Of a DNA stretch of 64,000 nt, positions 28,191-37,982 are shown in pieces; position 1 is the first letter of the stretch, and each line of letters begins with the position of its first letter. Under the pieces are notes generated by a model. The model did no database searches, was not told where the DNA came from, and saw only the letters and a program-made list of their open reading frames with translations. Source of the DNA: Bradyrhizobium prioriisuperbiae (GTDB taxonomy: Bacteria > Pseudomonadota > Alphaproteobacteria > Rhizobiales > Xanthobacteraceae); NCBI RefSeq assembly GCF_032397745.1, contig NZ_CP135921.1, positions 2,232,001 to 2,296,000 on the forward strand, written 5' to 3'. A program made the translations under genes and the position numbers.

Positions 28191-28886
28191 GTGGCAAATC
28201 AGTCGGCGGCCTTTCAGATCTCCCAGAACGACAAGGCGGAGGCTTTGGCGCTCACGCCTGTTTCACGTGAAACAGAGGCGCGGCTCGATCGTTATGCCGA
28301 GCTGCTGGTGACCTGGCAGGCCAAGACCAATCTGGTGGCGCCATCGACCCTGCCCCAGATCTGGACCCGGCACATTGCCGATTCGTTGCAGCTTCTCGAG
28401 CTGGCGCCAAACGCCAGGACCTGGGTTGATCTCGGCAGCGGCGGTGGCTTTCCCGGAGTGGTGCTCGCCTGCGTGATGGCGGATCGCGAAGGCGCCATGG
28501 TGCATCTGGTGGAGCGCAACGCCAAAAAGGCGGCGTTCCTGCGCGAGGCGCTGCGGGTCACCGGGGGACGGGGCACGGTGCACCTCGCGGATATCGTGGA
28601 TTATGTGGATAGTTTCCGCGGTCCGATCGATTGCGTCACCGCGCGTGCGCTTGCATCGCTTAACGTGCTGCTGGGTTTTACGGAATCTCTGGTCAAAAAC
28701 GGAGCCAAAGCTTTGTTTTTGAAAGGACAAGATGTAGAGTCCGAATTGACCGAAGCTACTAAATATTGGAAAATCGAGCCTAAGCTCCATCCCAGCCGCA
28801 CCGGCGGACACGGCTGGGTCGCTGAATTCGACCGGATCGAACGGCGTCTCGCATCCCCCTCGGCAACGCAAACGGCCAGCAAATGA
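28191..28886 (+). CDS. rsmG: 16S rRNA (guanine-527-N7) methyltransferase RsmG (GidB)
   Basis: Methylates G527 of 16S rRNA using SAM; loss gives low-level streptomycin resistance in several bacteria. The SAM loop VDLGSGGGFPG is at residues 79-89 and LVERNAKKAAFLREA follows near 101-115. GTG is the start. Residues 23-28 (PVSRET) are encoded by a perfect parS, so the gene's sequence serves as centromere and protein at once. Its stop overlaps the parA start (ATGA). Length 231 is normal. Confidence 0.95.
   Translation: MANQSAAFQISQNDKAEALALTPVSRETEARLDRYAELLVTWQAKTNLVAPSTLPQIWTRHIADSLQLLELAPNARTWVDLGSGGGFPGVVLACVMADREGAMVHLVERNAKKAAFLREALRVTGGRGTVHLADIVDYVDSFRGPIDCVTARALASLNVLLGFTESLVKNGAKALFLKGQDVESELTEATKYWKIEPKLHPSRTGGHGWVAEFDRIERRLASPSATQTASK
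28259..28274. promoter_or_regulatory. parS site inside rsmG
   Basis: A third perfect TGTTTCACGTGAAACA, in frame within rsmG, where it reads V-S-R-E-T. It is 2.1 kb from the pair between mnmE and mnmG and 0.6 kb before parA. Confidence 0.95.
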
Positions 28887-29737
28887 GTGAAAATATTCAA
28901 TTGGATCAAGATCATACGGGCGAGAGCGCGTCTCCGCTGCACCCCCGCATCATCGCATTGGCCAACCAGAAGGGTGGCGTGGGAAAAACAACCACGGCCA
29001 TCAACCTCGGCACGGCACTGGCAGCCATCGGCGAGCGGGTGCTGATTGTGGATCTCGATCCCCAGGGCAACGCCTCCACCGGGCTCGGCATCGACCGCCG
29101 CAACCGCGATTGCTCCACTTATGATGTGCTGATCGGCGAGGCGACGCTGCGCGAGGCCATCGTGCCGACGGCGGTGCCGCGTTTGCATATTGCCGCCTCC
29201 ACCATGGATCTGTCCGGTCTCGAGCTCGAGCTCGGCACGACCCGCGACCGCGCCTTCCGTCTGCGCAACGCCATTGCCGTGCTCAACGAGAATTACCCCG
29301 AAGGCAATGATTACACTTATGTGCTGATCGACTGCCCGCCGTCGCTGAATCTGATCACCATCAACGCGATGGCTGCATCCGACGCCATCCTGGTGCCGCT
29401 GCAGTGCGAGTTCTTCGCGCTCGAAGGTTTGTCGCAGCTGATGCAGACCGTGGAGCAGGTGCGCTCCACGCTCAATCCAAACCTGTCGATCCACGGCATC
29501 GTGCTGACCATGTTCGACTCGCGCAACAACCTGTCGAACCAGGTCGTCGCCGACGTGCGCCAGTTCATGGGCAAGAAAGTCTACGACACCATGATCCCGC
29601 GCAATGTGCGGATTTCGGAAGCGCCGTCCTACGGCAAGCCGGTGCTGGTGTACGACCTGAAGTGCGTCGGCAGCGAGGCCTATCTGCGGCTCGCAACCGA
29701 AGTGATTCAGCGCGAACGTGAACTGCTGGCGCACTAG
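28883..29737 (+). CDS. parA: Chromosome partitioning ATPase ParA
   Basis: Deviant Walker ATPase that binds DNA nonspecifically and moves ParB-parS complexes to segregate origins. The P-loop KGGVGKTT is at residues 30-37, with both the signature and catalytic lysines. Walker A' VDLDPQGNAS is near 56-65 and Walker B VLIDCPPS near 145-152. The 284-residue length is typical of chromosomal (not plasmid) ParA, without an N-terminal HTH. It overlaps rsmG and is followed, after a hairpin repeat, by parB. Confidence 0.97.
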   Translation: MSENIQLDQDHTGESASPLHPRIIALANQKGGVGKTTTAINLGTALAAIGERVLIVDLDPQGNASTGLGIDRRNRDCSTYDVLIGEATLREAIVPTAVPRLHIAASTMDLSGLELELGTTRDRAFRLRNAIAVLNENYPEGNDYTYVLIDCPPSLNLITINAMAASDAILVPLQCEFFALEGLSQLMQTVEQVRSTLNPNLSIHGIVLTMFDSRNNLSNQVVADVRQFMGKKVYDTMIPRNVRISEAPSYGKPVLVYDLKCVGSEAYLRLATEVIQRERELLAH

Positions 29738-29755
29738 TCGAGCGCTTGCCTTTAT

Positions 29756-29868
29756 CCCTCATCCTGAGGAGCCCGCGCAGCGGGCGTCTCGAAGGATGAG
29801 GCCGTGAAGTGAGCGCCTTGGCCTCGTGGTTCGAGACGGCGCTTTGCGCCTCCTCACCATGAGGAGAT
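29756..29868. repeat. Intergenic hairpin element of the CTCATCCTGAGGAG type
   Basis: A long inverted element running from CCCTCATCCTGAGGAG to CTCACCATGAGGAG, with inner hairpins GCCCGCgcaGCGGGC and GGCGCtttGCGCC. It fills most of the parA-parB gap, so parB probably has its own translation signals and possibly its own promoter. A related element is at 49495. Confidence 0.8.
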
Positions 29869-29932
29869 GAGTCTTTGTTTGAATGTATGTCGAGAGTGGA
29901 GCGCGGAGTTGAATCCAAAGGAGATGGTGGCG

Positions 29933-30817
29933 ATGGCCGATGAGACGCGCTCGCGGTTGGGTCGTGGTCTTGCGAGTTTGATCGGCGACGTCGGCGGCGA
30001 AGCGGCGGCGCATCCCGAGCGCGCGCGCGCGCAGCGCAAGGTGCCGATCGAATTTCTCAAACCCAATCCGCGCAATCCGCGCCGCACCTTCGACGACACC
30101 GAGCTCAACGAACTCGCTGCGTCGATCAAGGAGCACGGCGTCATCCAGCCGATCGTGGTGCGGACTTTGAAAGGCTCGGCCGATCGTTTCGAGATCATCG
30201 CCGGCGAACGCCGCTGGCGTGCGTCACAGCGCGCCGGCCTGCACGACGTGCCGATCGTTCAGATCGAGGTCAGCGACACCGACGCGCTCGAGATCATGAT
30301 CATCGAGAACGTGCAGCGCGAGGACCTCAACGCGATGGAAGAGGCGCGCGGCTATCACGCGCTCGCCGACGAGTTCAAGCACAGCCAGGAGAACATCGCC
30401 AAAGTCGTCGGCAAGAGCCGCAGCCACGTCGCCAACATGATGCGGCTGACCAGGCTGCCGGACGAAGTGCAGGACTACATCGCCTCCGGCCAATTGTCCG
30501 CGGGACATGCGCGGGCGCTGATCGGCGTGGCGGCGCCGACGGCGGTGGCCAAGCGGGTTGTCGAGGAAGGCCTGAGCGTGCGCCAGACTGAAGCGCTCGC
30601 CCACGAGGAAGGCGTGCCGGTCCGTGCGCCGCAGAAGCCGCGCGCCGCCAAGGCCGAAAAAGATCCGGACACCGTCGCGCTGGAAAAACGCATCGGCGAT
30701 GCGCTCGGCATGAAGATCAATGTCGATCACCGCGATCCCGGTGGCACCGTGCAGATCAAGTACGGGACTCTCGACCAGCTCGACGAGATTTTGAGAAGGC
30801 TGGAAGCGGCGAAATAA
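29933..30817 (+). CDS. parB: Chromosome partitioning protein ParB
   Basis: CTP-dependent DNA clamp that loads at parS and spreads. The 294-residue protein starts with the ParA-stimulating segment (RLGRGLASLIGD, residues 8-19), then the CTPase domain with GERRWRAS at 91-98 and ENVQREDLN near 124-132, the parS-reading HTH (ENIAKVVGKSRSHVANMMRL near 146-165), and a C-terminal dimerisation domain. ATG 29933 follows AAGGAG by about 9 bases; two in-frame upstream ATGs are less likely. Its targets are the three parS sites nearby. Confidence 0.96.
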   Translation: MADETRSRLGRGLASLIGDVGGEAAAHPERARAQRKVPIEFLKPNPRNPRRTFDDTELNELAASIKEHGVIQPIVVRTLKGSADRFEIIAGERRWRASQRAGLHDVPIVQIEVSDTDALEIMIIENVQREDLNAMEEARGYHALADEFKHSQENIAKVVGKSRSHVANMMRLTRLPDEVQDYIASGQLSAGHARALIGVAAPTAVAKRVVEEGLSVRQTEALAHEEGVPVRAPQKPRAAKAEKDPDTVALEKRIGDALGMKINVDHRDPGGTVQIKYGTLDQLDEILRRLEAAK

Positions 30818-30854
30818 GAGGCCAAATTTACAGGTAACGCGCCCCGCAAATTCT

Positions 30855-30957
30855 GCGTCATCCGCGGGCTTGACCCGCGGATCCAGCTTAGACGCTTAAC
30901 GGGTGTTGTGATCTTGTTGAAGAAAGCTGGATTGCCGGGTCATGCCCGGCAATGACG
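30855..30957. repeat. About 100-bp inverted intergenic element, copy 3
   Basis: Same orientation and arms as the copies at 15944 and 22516. The right hairpin has GCCGGGtcatGCCCGGC. It lies between convergent parB and holA and may end both transcripts. Confidence 0.85.
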
Positions 30958-30983
30958 GAGTGGGTGTGGCGAGCCTGCGCTCC

Positions 30984-32012
30984 TCACCCCCGCCGCCGCG
31001 TATTCACCGCCACCGCCATCAGCGCACGCTGCGCGATCGGGCTGGCGAGGTCGGACTGCTTGCGCATCTCGAAGGCGGCGTCGGCGAGCTGGCCGATGAT
31101 TCGCATCAGCCGGTCCGCGGTCGAATTCTGCAGCGCTGTCTCGACCATTGGCTTTCTGGAAAAATGCAGCCGCGGAAATCCGGCATCGGCGGCGGACGAG
31201 ACCGACATGCCGTCTTCAACCGACAGGCGGACCTTGTGCAGCAGCGCCGCCTGGCGCTGCGCTGCCATGATGATCATGCCGGGGTAGGTGCCGGACGCCA
31301 TCGCCTTGGCGAACGCGGTTTCCACGTCCGCCGGGCGGCCGGCGAAAGCGCCGTCGACAATGGCGTCGAGTGCGAGCGCGGAGGCGTCGGTGACCACGGC
31401 CATGACATGCTCGAGCGTCACCTCGCGCTCACCGCGGGCGTACAGCGCGAGCTTGCGGATTTCGTTGCGGGAGGCCTGGCGGTCGCCGCCCAGCAGTTGC
31501 ACCAGGGCGTTGCGCGCATCCTGCGAAATCCGCAGCTCGAATGCGCGCAGCTCGTCGTCGATCAGCCGCGCCAGGTCGCGCTCAGTATCGGGATAACAGG
31601 CGATGGCGACGGCGGTCTTGGAACGCTCGCAGGCCTTGCGCAGCGGTGCGTCGGGGCGCAGCTCGCCCGCCTCGATCACAATGCGGCAATCCTTCAGCGA
31701 CATCTCGGCGAGGGTGTCGATGCCGCTGGAGAAGTTCTTGCCCCCGGCGCGGATGCGGATCGCCCGCCGGCCGCCAAACAGCGGGATGGTCATGGCCTCG
31801 TCGACCAGGCGCGACGGTTCGCTTGCGAGTTCATCGCCATCGAGCCGGATCAGGGAAAACGGATCGCTGGGATCATCGACCGCCGACGCCATCAAGGCAT
31901 CGGCGCGCTCGCGCACGAGGCCGGTGTCGGGGCCATACAGCAGGATGATTGGGCGGTTTGAATCGGGCCTTGCGAGAAAGCCGTCGATTTCCTTGCCCCG
32001 AAGCGCGACCAA
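30984..32012 (-). CDS. holA: DNA polymerase III delta subunit (clamp loader)
   Basis: Clamp-loader subunit that opens the beta clamp. The 342-residue product has ILLYGPDTGLVRERADAL near 22-39 (the non-functional P-loop region of delta), a central AAA+-like fold with QLLGGDRQASRNEIRKLALY near 172-191, and the C-terminal collar. The start is TTG at 32012, which has AAGGA eight bases upstream; no ATG fits near the N-terminus. It follows lptE by 32 bases in the leuS-lptE-holA order conserved in Proteobacteria. Confidence 0.93.
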   Translation of the reverse strand: MVALRGKEIDGFLARPDSNRPIILLYGPDTGLVRERADALMASAVDDPSDPFSLIRLDGDELASEPSRLVDEAMTIPLFGGRRAIRIRAGGKNFSSGIDTLAEMSLKDCRIVIEAGELRPDAPLRKACERSKTAVAIACYPDTERDLARLIDDELRAFELRISQDARNALVQLLGGDRQASRNEIRKLALYARGEREVTLEHVMAVVTDASALALDAIVDGAFAGRPADVETAFAKAMASGTYPGMIIMAAQRQAALLHKVRLSVEDGMSVSSAADAGFPRLHFSRKPMVETALQNSTADRLMRIIGQLADAAFEMRKQSDLASPIAQRALMAVAVNTRRRG

Positions 32013-32044
32013 GGCGCGACGTCCTTATGACAATAGAGGATTGG

Positions 32045-32593
32045 TCAGGTGCCGGCGTACATGAACGAGGCGAGCCGGGTGTTGATGTTGTCGGCGACGA
32101 CGCCGGCCGCACGATCCTCGGCGTCGCGCAGGCCGCGGTTCTTCGCGAAGCGCTGTTCCTGTCCCGGAATGTCGTAGGACACCCGCGCGAAGGTAGAGCC
32201 GGTCAGCACCGTCTTGCCGGTGGCATCCTTCAGCTCGTAGGTCACGTCGACGCCGTAGTTCTCGACCGCCGGCAGCTGGGTGGTGGTGTCCAGGATGATT
32301 GAAGTCCGCGACGCGGTCAGCCGCAGCAGCAGCTTATGGGTCGGCGCCGCGCCGACGGCATCGCCGTACATCTTGAACATCAGCGCATTGCGGATATTGA
32401 GGCCGACCCGGGCCTCGCGCGAGGCCTGCGGATAGTCCAGCGGCGGAACCTCGATGCCGGCCAGCCGCTCGCGCAAGGCGGGCTTGCCGTCGCTGCGTTC
32501 GGCATACATCGGCTGGAAACACCCGGCGGTGAAGGCGGCCAGAACGGCCACGACCAGCAACCGGCCAGCAATGCGCAGATCAAGCGACGACAT
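32045..32593 (-). CDS. lptE: LPS-assembly lipoprotein LptE
   Basis: Outer-membrane lipoprotein that plugs LptD for lipopolysaccharide insertion. The 182-residue protein has a lipoprotein signal peptide ([14 protein letters not shown]) with the lipid-attached cysteine at 25, followed by the LptE-type beta/alpha fold containing the segment [20 protein letters not shown]. The Alphaproteobacterial members are divergent in sequence; the position between leuS and holA is the strongest support. It overlaps the leuS 3' end by 14 bases. Confidence 0.9.
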   Translation of the reverse strand: MSSLDLRIAGRLLVVAVLAAFTAGCFQPMYAERSDGKPALRERLAGIEVPPLDYPQASREARVGLNIRNALMFKMYGDAVGAAPTHKLLLRLTASRTSIILDTTTQLPAVENYGVDVTYELKDATGKTVLTGSTFARVSYDIPGQEQRFAKNRGLRDAEDRAAGVVADNINTRLASFMYAGT

Positions 32594-35204
32594 TCACAAT
32601 CCTCTGAGGAACAACGATAATCTTGCGCGGAGCTGCCCCATCCAGCACCCGTTTTACCTCATCGAGGGCCAAAACGGCAGCTTCAATTTCCCCGTTGGTC
32701 GCATTTCGGGCCACTGTGACATCCGCGCGCTTCTTGCCATTAACCTGGACCGGGAGCGTAATTGTGTCCTCGACCAGCAATTCCGGCTCGATTTTGGGCC
32801 AGGCTGCCTCGGACACCAGCCCGGATTGCCCCAGCGCCACCCAGCATTCCTCGGCGAGGTGCGGCATCATCGGGCTAAACAGTTGAATAAGGATGATCGC
32901 CGCCTCGCCGATCGCCCAGGCGAGATCAGGCGAGGGGGTGCCGGGACGCGCCAGGGTATCCGCCAGGGTGCTGGCGAATTCCCGGATATTCGCCAGGCAG
33001 ACGTTGAAGTGCATCTTGTCGATGCCGCCCGAGACCTTGTCGAGGGCGCCATGGGCGGCCTTGCGCAGGGCCAGGGCATCGGGGCCGAAGGTAACCGGCC
33101 GCGTCGAGGGCGCGGATTTGGCGATTTCGGCGGATTCATTGGCCAGGCGCCACAGCCGCTGCACGAAACGGCTGGCGCCCTTGACGCCTTCCTCGCTCCA
33201 GATCACGTCGCGATCGGGCGGCGAATCCGACAGCATGAACCAGCGCGCGGTGTCGGCGCCGTAGGTGGCGATGATGTCGTCGGGGTCGACGGTGTTGCGC
33301 TTCGACTTCGACATCTTCTCGATCGAGCCGATGGTGACGACTTCGCCGGTCGAGAGCAGGGTGCCGTGGCGGTCGTTGCCGCTGATTTCGATTTTGACTT
33401 CATCCGGCGAGGCCCAGCCGCCGTCGGGCTTCTTGTAGGTCTCATGAACCACCATGCCCTGGGTGTATTGGCCGGCGAACGGCTCATCGAATACGATGTG
33501 GCCGGTGGCCTTCATCGCGCGGGTGAAGAAGCGGGCATACAGCAGATGCAGGATCGCGTGCTCGACGCCGCCGATATACTGGTCGACCGGCATCAGCCGG
33601 TCCACCACTGTGCGGGTGGTCGGCGCGTTCTCGTTCCACGGATCGGTGAAGCGCGCGAAGTACCATGACGAATCGACGAACGTGTCCATCGTGTCGGTTT
33701 CCCGCAGGGCTTTGCCGCCGCACTTGGGACAAGTGACGTGTTTCCAGGTCGGGTGATGATCCAGCGCGTTGCCGGGCTTGTCGAACGAGACGTCGTCCGG
33801 CAGCACCACCGGCAGATCCTTTTCCGGCACCGGCACCACGTCGCAGGTCGGGCAATGGATCACCGGGATCGGGCAGCCCCAATAGCGCTGCCGTGAAATG
33901 CCCCAGTCACGCAGCCGGAAATTGACCTGGCGCTGTCCCACCGGCCGGTTGTCCAGCTTCGCGGTCTCCAGTCGTTTCGCGATCTCTTCCCTCGCCTCGG
34001 CAATGGTTTTGCCGTCGAGGAAGCGTGAATTGATCATGCGGCCGTCACCGTCATAGGCGGTGGCGGTGATCACGAAGGTTGTCGGATCCTGGCCTTCCGG
34101 ACACACCACCGGGATGTTGCCGAGGCCGTATTTGTTGACGAAGTCGAGGTCGCGCTGGTCGTGCGCCGGGCAGCCGAAAATGGCGCCGGTGCCATAATCC
34201 ATCAGCACGAAGTTCGCCACATAGACCGGCAGCGTCCAGCTCGGGTCGAGCGGATGCACCGCCTTGATGCCGGTGTCGAAACCCTGCTTTTCGGCGGTGT
34301 CGATCGCAGCCTGCGCGGTGCCGGTGCGACGGCAGTCGTCGATAAAACTCGCGAGCGCCGGGTTTTTCTCGGCAGCGGCGCCGGCAAGCGGATGATCCGG
34401 TGACACCGCGATGAACTTGGCGCCGAACAGCGTGTCAGGCCGGGTGGTGAAGACCTCCACCTCGGCTTCGTTTCCCGGCGTGGTTGCCGTCTCGAGCGCG
34501 AACCGAACCAGCAGGCCTTCCGAACGGCCGATCCAGTTGCGCTGCATGGTGCGGACCTTGTCGGGCCAGCGGTCCAGCGTATCCAGTGCGTCGAGCAGCT
34601 CCTGCGCGTAGGTCGTGATCTTGAACACCCACTGCGTCAGCTCGCGCAATTCCACCGGCGCGCCGGAGCGCCAGCCGCGGCCGTCGATCACTTGTTCGTT
34701 GGCGAGCACGGTCATGTCGACCGGATCCCAGTTCACCTTGCGCTTCTCGCGCTCGGCGAGGCCGGCCTTCAGGAAATCCAGGAACAGCTTCTGCTGATGC
34801 TTGTAATAGCTGGGATCGCAGGTCGCGAACTCACGCGACCAGTCCAGCGACAGCCCCATGGTCTGGAGCTGCTTCTTCATCGCCGCGATGTTGTCGTAGG
34901 TCCACGCTTTCGGTGCGATCTTGCGCTCGATCGCGGCATTCTCCGCAGGCAGGCCGAAGGCATCCCACCCCATCGGGTGCAGCACATTGTAGCCCTGGGC
35001 CCGCCGGTAGCGCGCGATCACGTCGCCGAGGGTATAGTTGCGGACGTGGCCGATATGGATGCGCCCCGACGGATAGGGAAACATCTCGAGCACGTAGTAT
35101 TTCGGCCGGGAATCGTCGTTGCGGGTTTTGAAAATCGCCTGCTCATCCCAGACGCGCTGCCAGCGCGGCTCGGTTTCCCCTGCGTTATAACGTTCGTTGG
35201 TCAT
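32580..35204 (-). CDS. leuS: Leucyl-tRNA synthetase
   Basis: Class I aminoacyl-tRNA synthetase. The 874-residue enzyme has HIGH at 50-53 ([12 protein letters not shown]), a CP1 editing domain with the T-rich [13 protein letters not shown] segment, a zinc-type insertion (CPTCDVVP and [24 protein letters not shown], in part), and KMSKS ([13 protein letters not shown]) near residue 636. The C-terminal [17 protein letters not shown] end (here [13 protein letters not shown]) is normal. It is the first gene of leuS-lptE-holA; a double-hairpin element ends immediately upstream of its promoter region. Confidence 0.98.
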   Translation of the reverse strand: MTNERYNAGETEPRWQRVWDEQAIFKTRNDDSRPKYYVLEMFPYPSGRIHIGHVRNYTLGDVIARYRRAQGYNVLHPMGWDAFGLPAENAAIERKIAPKAWTYDNIAAMKKQLQTMGLSLDWSREFATCDPSYYKHQQKLFLDFLKAGLAEREKRKVNWDPVDMTVLANEQVIDGRGWRSGAPVELRELTQWVFKITTYAQELLDALDTLDRWPDKVRTMQRNWIGRSEGLLVRFALETATTPGNEAEVEVFTTRPDTLFGAKFIAVSPDHPLAGAAAEKNPALASFIDDCRRTGTAQAAIDTAEKQGFDTGIKAVHPLDPSWTLPVYVANFVLMDYGTGAIFGCPAHDQRDLDFVNKYGLGNIPVVCPEGQDPTTFVITATAYDGDGRMINSRFLDGKTIAEAREEIAKRLETAKLDNRPVGQRQVNFRLRDWGISRQRYWGCPIPVIHCPTCDVVPVPEKDLPVVLPDDVSFDKPGNALDHHPTWKHVTCPKCGGKALRETDTMDTFVDSSWYFARFTDPWNENAPTTRTVVDRLMPVDQYIGGVEHAILHLLYARFFTRAMKATGHIVFDEPFAGQYTQGMVVHETYKKPDGGWASPDEVKIEISGNDRHGTLLSTGEVVTIGSIEKMSKSKRNTVDPDDIIATYGADTARWFMLSDSPPDRDVIWSEEGVKGASRFVQRLWRLANESAEIAKSAPSTRPVTFGPDALALRKAAHGALDKVSGGIDKMHFNVCLANIREFASTLADTLARPGTPSPDLAWAIGEAAIILIQLFSPMMPHLAEECWVALGQSGLVSEAAWPKIEPELLVEDTITLPVQVNGKKRADVTVARNATNGEIEAAVLALDEVKRVLDGAAPRKIIVVPQRIVNVVA

Positions 35205-35211
35205 CTGCGGT

Positions 35212-35380
35212 CTAGTGTCCCGAATTCGAAGTTCGCATCATTTGGCAGCGTCCTCAGAGCGAACTTCGAATTCGATCAGGACACTAGAAAACTTTAAGAT
35301 TCTAGTGTGGCTCATATTTCCGAAATCCCCCTGAGGGCCTAGCCGCGATGTTGAGGGGGATTTCGGAAATGCCACACTAG
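35212..35380. repeat. Double-hairpin CTAG element, copy 2
   Basis: Hairpin 1 at 35212-35287 and hairpin 2 at 35302-35380, each flanked by CTAGTGT and ACACTAG and separated by 14 AT-rich bases. Stems are near-identical to copy 1, with paired changes (for example AATTCCC to AATCCCC matched on the other arm). It starts eight bases before the leuS start codon region. Confidence 0.87.
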
Positions 35381-35495
35381 CGTCCGTCGGCTCATCAAAA
35401 GGCGGCCGACTAGGACATAAAAGAGCACGCCCGGTCAACGCTTTGGGCCCAGGAAATTGCTGCGGAAACGGCGATTTCAGGCCCCACCGGGCCGT

Positions 35496-37166
35496 TCAAC
35501 CGGCCATGGAAACCGGCGGAACGAACGCCCCGATCAGGCCGTGCGTGACCACCCGGTTGCGGCCCTGGTGCTTGGCGGCATAGAGCGCGGCATCGGCCGC
35601 TTCGATCAGCTCGGTCGGCGCCAGGCCTGCGTTCGGGGGGATCGCGCCGACCCCGACGCTGACGGTGACGTGGCCGTGTTCACTCAGGATGTGCGGGACC
35701 AGGAGCCGCTCCACCGCCTCGCGGACCATTTCACCGACCTCGACGGCGCGGGAGCGGTCGGCGCCCGGCAGCAGCAGGCAGAACTCCTCGCCGCCATACC
35801 GCGCGGCGAAACCCATGGTCTTGTCGGCGATGCCGGCCAGTGTTTCGCCGACGCGGCCGAGGCAGGCGTCGCCTTCGGGGTGACCGTAAGTATCGTTGAA
35901 CAGCTTGAAGTGATCGACATCGATCATCATCAGCGCCAGGTGTCCCTCCACCTGCTGCAGCTTCAGCCATTCGAATTCGAGCCGGCTCTGCAAACCGCGC
36001 CGATTGGCCAGCCCGGAAACCATGTCGACCGACGCCATCACGGTCAGGCGGTCGTTGCTGGCGATCAGGTCGCGTTCGCGCTCGGCAAGTTGCGCGGCCA
36101 TGACGTTGAAAGCGGTGGCCAGCGGCTTGAATTCGGAGGGCAGCCGCGCGCCGGTCGCCCGCGCCGTCAGATCGCCCTGTCCGAACCGGTTTGCCATGCT
36201 TGTCATCATGCGGATCGGGCGGATGATGAATTGCTCGCCGACCAGCCATGCCCCAAGCAGCGCAAGCAGGCTGACAATGGTGAGCTGGACATAAGCCTTC
36301 TGGATGTCGCGGTTGATCGGTGCCAGCATCGCCTTGTGATCGATGCTGACGACCAGGCTTGTCTCGGTGCCGGGAATGCGGACGAACGACACCAGCTTCT
36401 TGACGTCTTTGCTGGTGATCGTGGTCGAGCCGAAGTCGTTCTCGGCTTTGATCTGGCCCATCTCGAAGCCATCATAGACCTGGCCGACGATATCGCGCCC
36501 GGGAGGCTGAGCCGCGAGAACCGCGCCCTTGCTGTCGAGCAGGGCGGCTTCGACGCCCGGCCGTTCGCCGATTCCACTCAAAAGCTTCGACATCCACTCC
36601 ATGTTGAGGCCGGCGATGATCACCGAGGGCTCACCGCCTTCGACCGCCGATGTCGGATAGTTCGCGAGCAGCAGCGCGTTGCCGGTCAGCCGGCTGATCA
36701 CCAGGTCGCTCAGCACGAAGCCGTGGGTTTCAATGGTTTTCCGATAATAGGCGCCGTCGCTGACATCGAGGCCGACATAATTCGGGTGGGTCGAGCATGT
36801 GATGCGCCCGTCCTTGCCGACGACCGAGAGAGAATTGATCCATGGCATTTCGACGCGCAGGCTGGCGCGCAGGATCGCGCAGCTGCGCCCGGTTTTGTCT
36901 GAGGCGACCTGGATATAGGCGGCGGAGCGCAGCATGGCTTCGACCGACGAGATGATCTCGCGCTGCGCCGTGGCGCTGTGCTGAGCGAGTTTCATCAATT
37001 CGTCGCCGGCGAGCTTGATCTGTTTGGCGCGGGTGTTCTCCAGAACGAACACGCGATCCATCATCAGCGGCACCACCAGGATCAGCGCCAGCATCACCAG
37101 ACGCGCGCGAATCCCGAACAGTCCCTTGAACCTTGACGCCCTGCCGCTGGAATGACTACGAGACAC
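35496..37166 (-). CDS. Membrane diguanylate cyclase (Cache-HAMP-GGDEF)
   Basis: Predicted to make cyclic di-GMP in response to a periplasmic signal. The 556-residue product has a first membrane helix near 21-36, a periplasmic double-Cache-like sensor to about 290, a second helix (LTIVSLLALLGAWLVG), a HAMP segment, then a GGDEF domain with the active-site sequence GGEEF and DHFKLFNDTYGH. The inhibitory RxxD site expected just before GGEEF is absent (KTMG instead). GTG 37166 with GGGGGA upstream is preferred; TTG 37238 is an alternative start. Confidence 0.9.
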   Translation of the reverse strand: MSRSHSSGRASRFKGLFGIRARLVMLALILVVPLMMDRVFVLENTRAKQIKLAGDELMKLAQHSATAQREIISSVEAMLRSAAYIQVASDKTGRSCAILRASLRVEMPWINSLSVVGKDGRITCSTHPNYVGLDVSDGAYYRKTIETHGFVLSDLVISRLTGNALLLANYPTSAVEGGEPSVIIAGLNMEWMSKLLSGIGERPGVEAALLDSKGAVLAAQPPGRDIVGQVYDGFEMGQIKAENDFGSTTITSKDVKKLVSFVRIPGTETSLVVSIDHKAMLAPINRDIQKAYVQLTIVSLLALLGAWLVGEQFIIRPIRMMTSMANRFGQGDLTARATGARLPSEFKPLATAFNVMAAQLAERERDLIASNDRLTVMASVDMVSGLANRRGLQSRLEFEWLKLQQVEGHLALMMIDVDHFKLFNDTYGHPEGDACLGRVGETLAGIADKTMGFAARYGGEEFCLLLPGADRSRAVEVGEMVREAVERLLVPHILSEHGHVTVSVGVGAIPPNAGLAPTELIEAADAALYAAKHQGRNRVVTHGLIGAFVPPVSMAG

Positions 37167-37277
37167 CCGACGTTCCCCCTTGCCCCGGGGGAACCATGCG
37201 GCAAGAGCACTCAAAAACACTTTCGTACATTCGCTCAAATTTGAACTATCTTTAAAATTTAGGAATCGATTGCTGCG

Positions 37278-37979
37278 ATGAACGACACTGACGCGTCGAA
37301 TGTAACCGGGTCTTTACCAACCGGGCTCGCCACGGTGGAGCGCGAGATCGTGACAGCCTGTCGTGATGCGGGGCGCGATCGCGCGTCGGTGACGCTGATG
37401 GCGGTGTCCAAGACTTTCGGCGCCGCCGAGATTTCGCCTGTCATCGCTGCGGGCCAGCGGGTTTTCGGCGAGAATCGCGTGCAGGAAGCCAAGGCGAAGT
37501 GGCCGGAGCTGATGTCGGCGCATCCCGGCCTCGCGCTGCATCTGATCGGTCCGTTGCAGTCGAACAAGGCCAAGGAAGCGGTGGCGCTGTTCGACGCCAT
37601 TCATTCGGTGGACCGTCCGAGCATTTGCGAAGCGTTAGCCAAGGAAATCGTTAAGCAAGCGCGCAAGCCATTGCTGTTCGTGCAGCTCAACACCGGCGAG
37701 GAGCCGCAGAAGGCCGGCATCGCGCCCGTCGACGCCGACGATTTCATCGCGCGCTGCCATCAGACCTATGGGCTGGAGATTTCCGGGCTGATGTGCATCC
37801 CGCCGGTGGATGAAGCGCCCGCCCCGCATTTCGCGCTGACGGCCAAGATCGCCGCGCGCAATGGATTGAAGCTCTTGTCGATGGGCATGAGCGCGGACTT
37901 TCCGATCGCCATCCAGTTCGGCGCCACCCATGTCCGGGTCGGCTCCGCCATTTTCGGCCACCGCCCTCCTTTGGTCTGA
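37278..37979 (+). CDS. YggS-family pyridoxal phosphate homeostasis protein
   Basis: PLP-binding alanine-racemase-fold protein without known catalysis; maintains PLP and amino-acid balance. K45 in LMAVSKTFG is the PLP-binding lysine. HLIGPLQSNKAKEA near 93-106 and FGATHVRVGSAIFG near 213-226 are the phosphate-binding and C-terminal signatures. The 233-residue length is normal. It ends three bases before the convergent L,D-transpeptidase stop and diverges from the GGDEF gene. Confidence 0.94.
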   Translation: MNDTDASNVTGSLPTGLATVEREIVTACRDAGRDRASVTLMAVSKTFGAAEISPVIAAGQRVFGENRVQEAKAKWPELMSAHPGLALHLIGPLQSNKAKEAVALFDAIHSVDRPSICEALAKEIVKQARKPLLFVQLNTGEEPQKAGIAPVDADDFIARCHQTYGLEISGLMCIPPVDEAPAPHFALTAKIAARNGLKLLSMGMSADFPIAIQFGATHVRVGSAIFGHRPPLV

Positions 37980-37982
37980 ACT

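Noticed and set aside
28601..29734. 377-codon frame on the minus strand
   Set aside because: Antisense to parA and part of rsmG.
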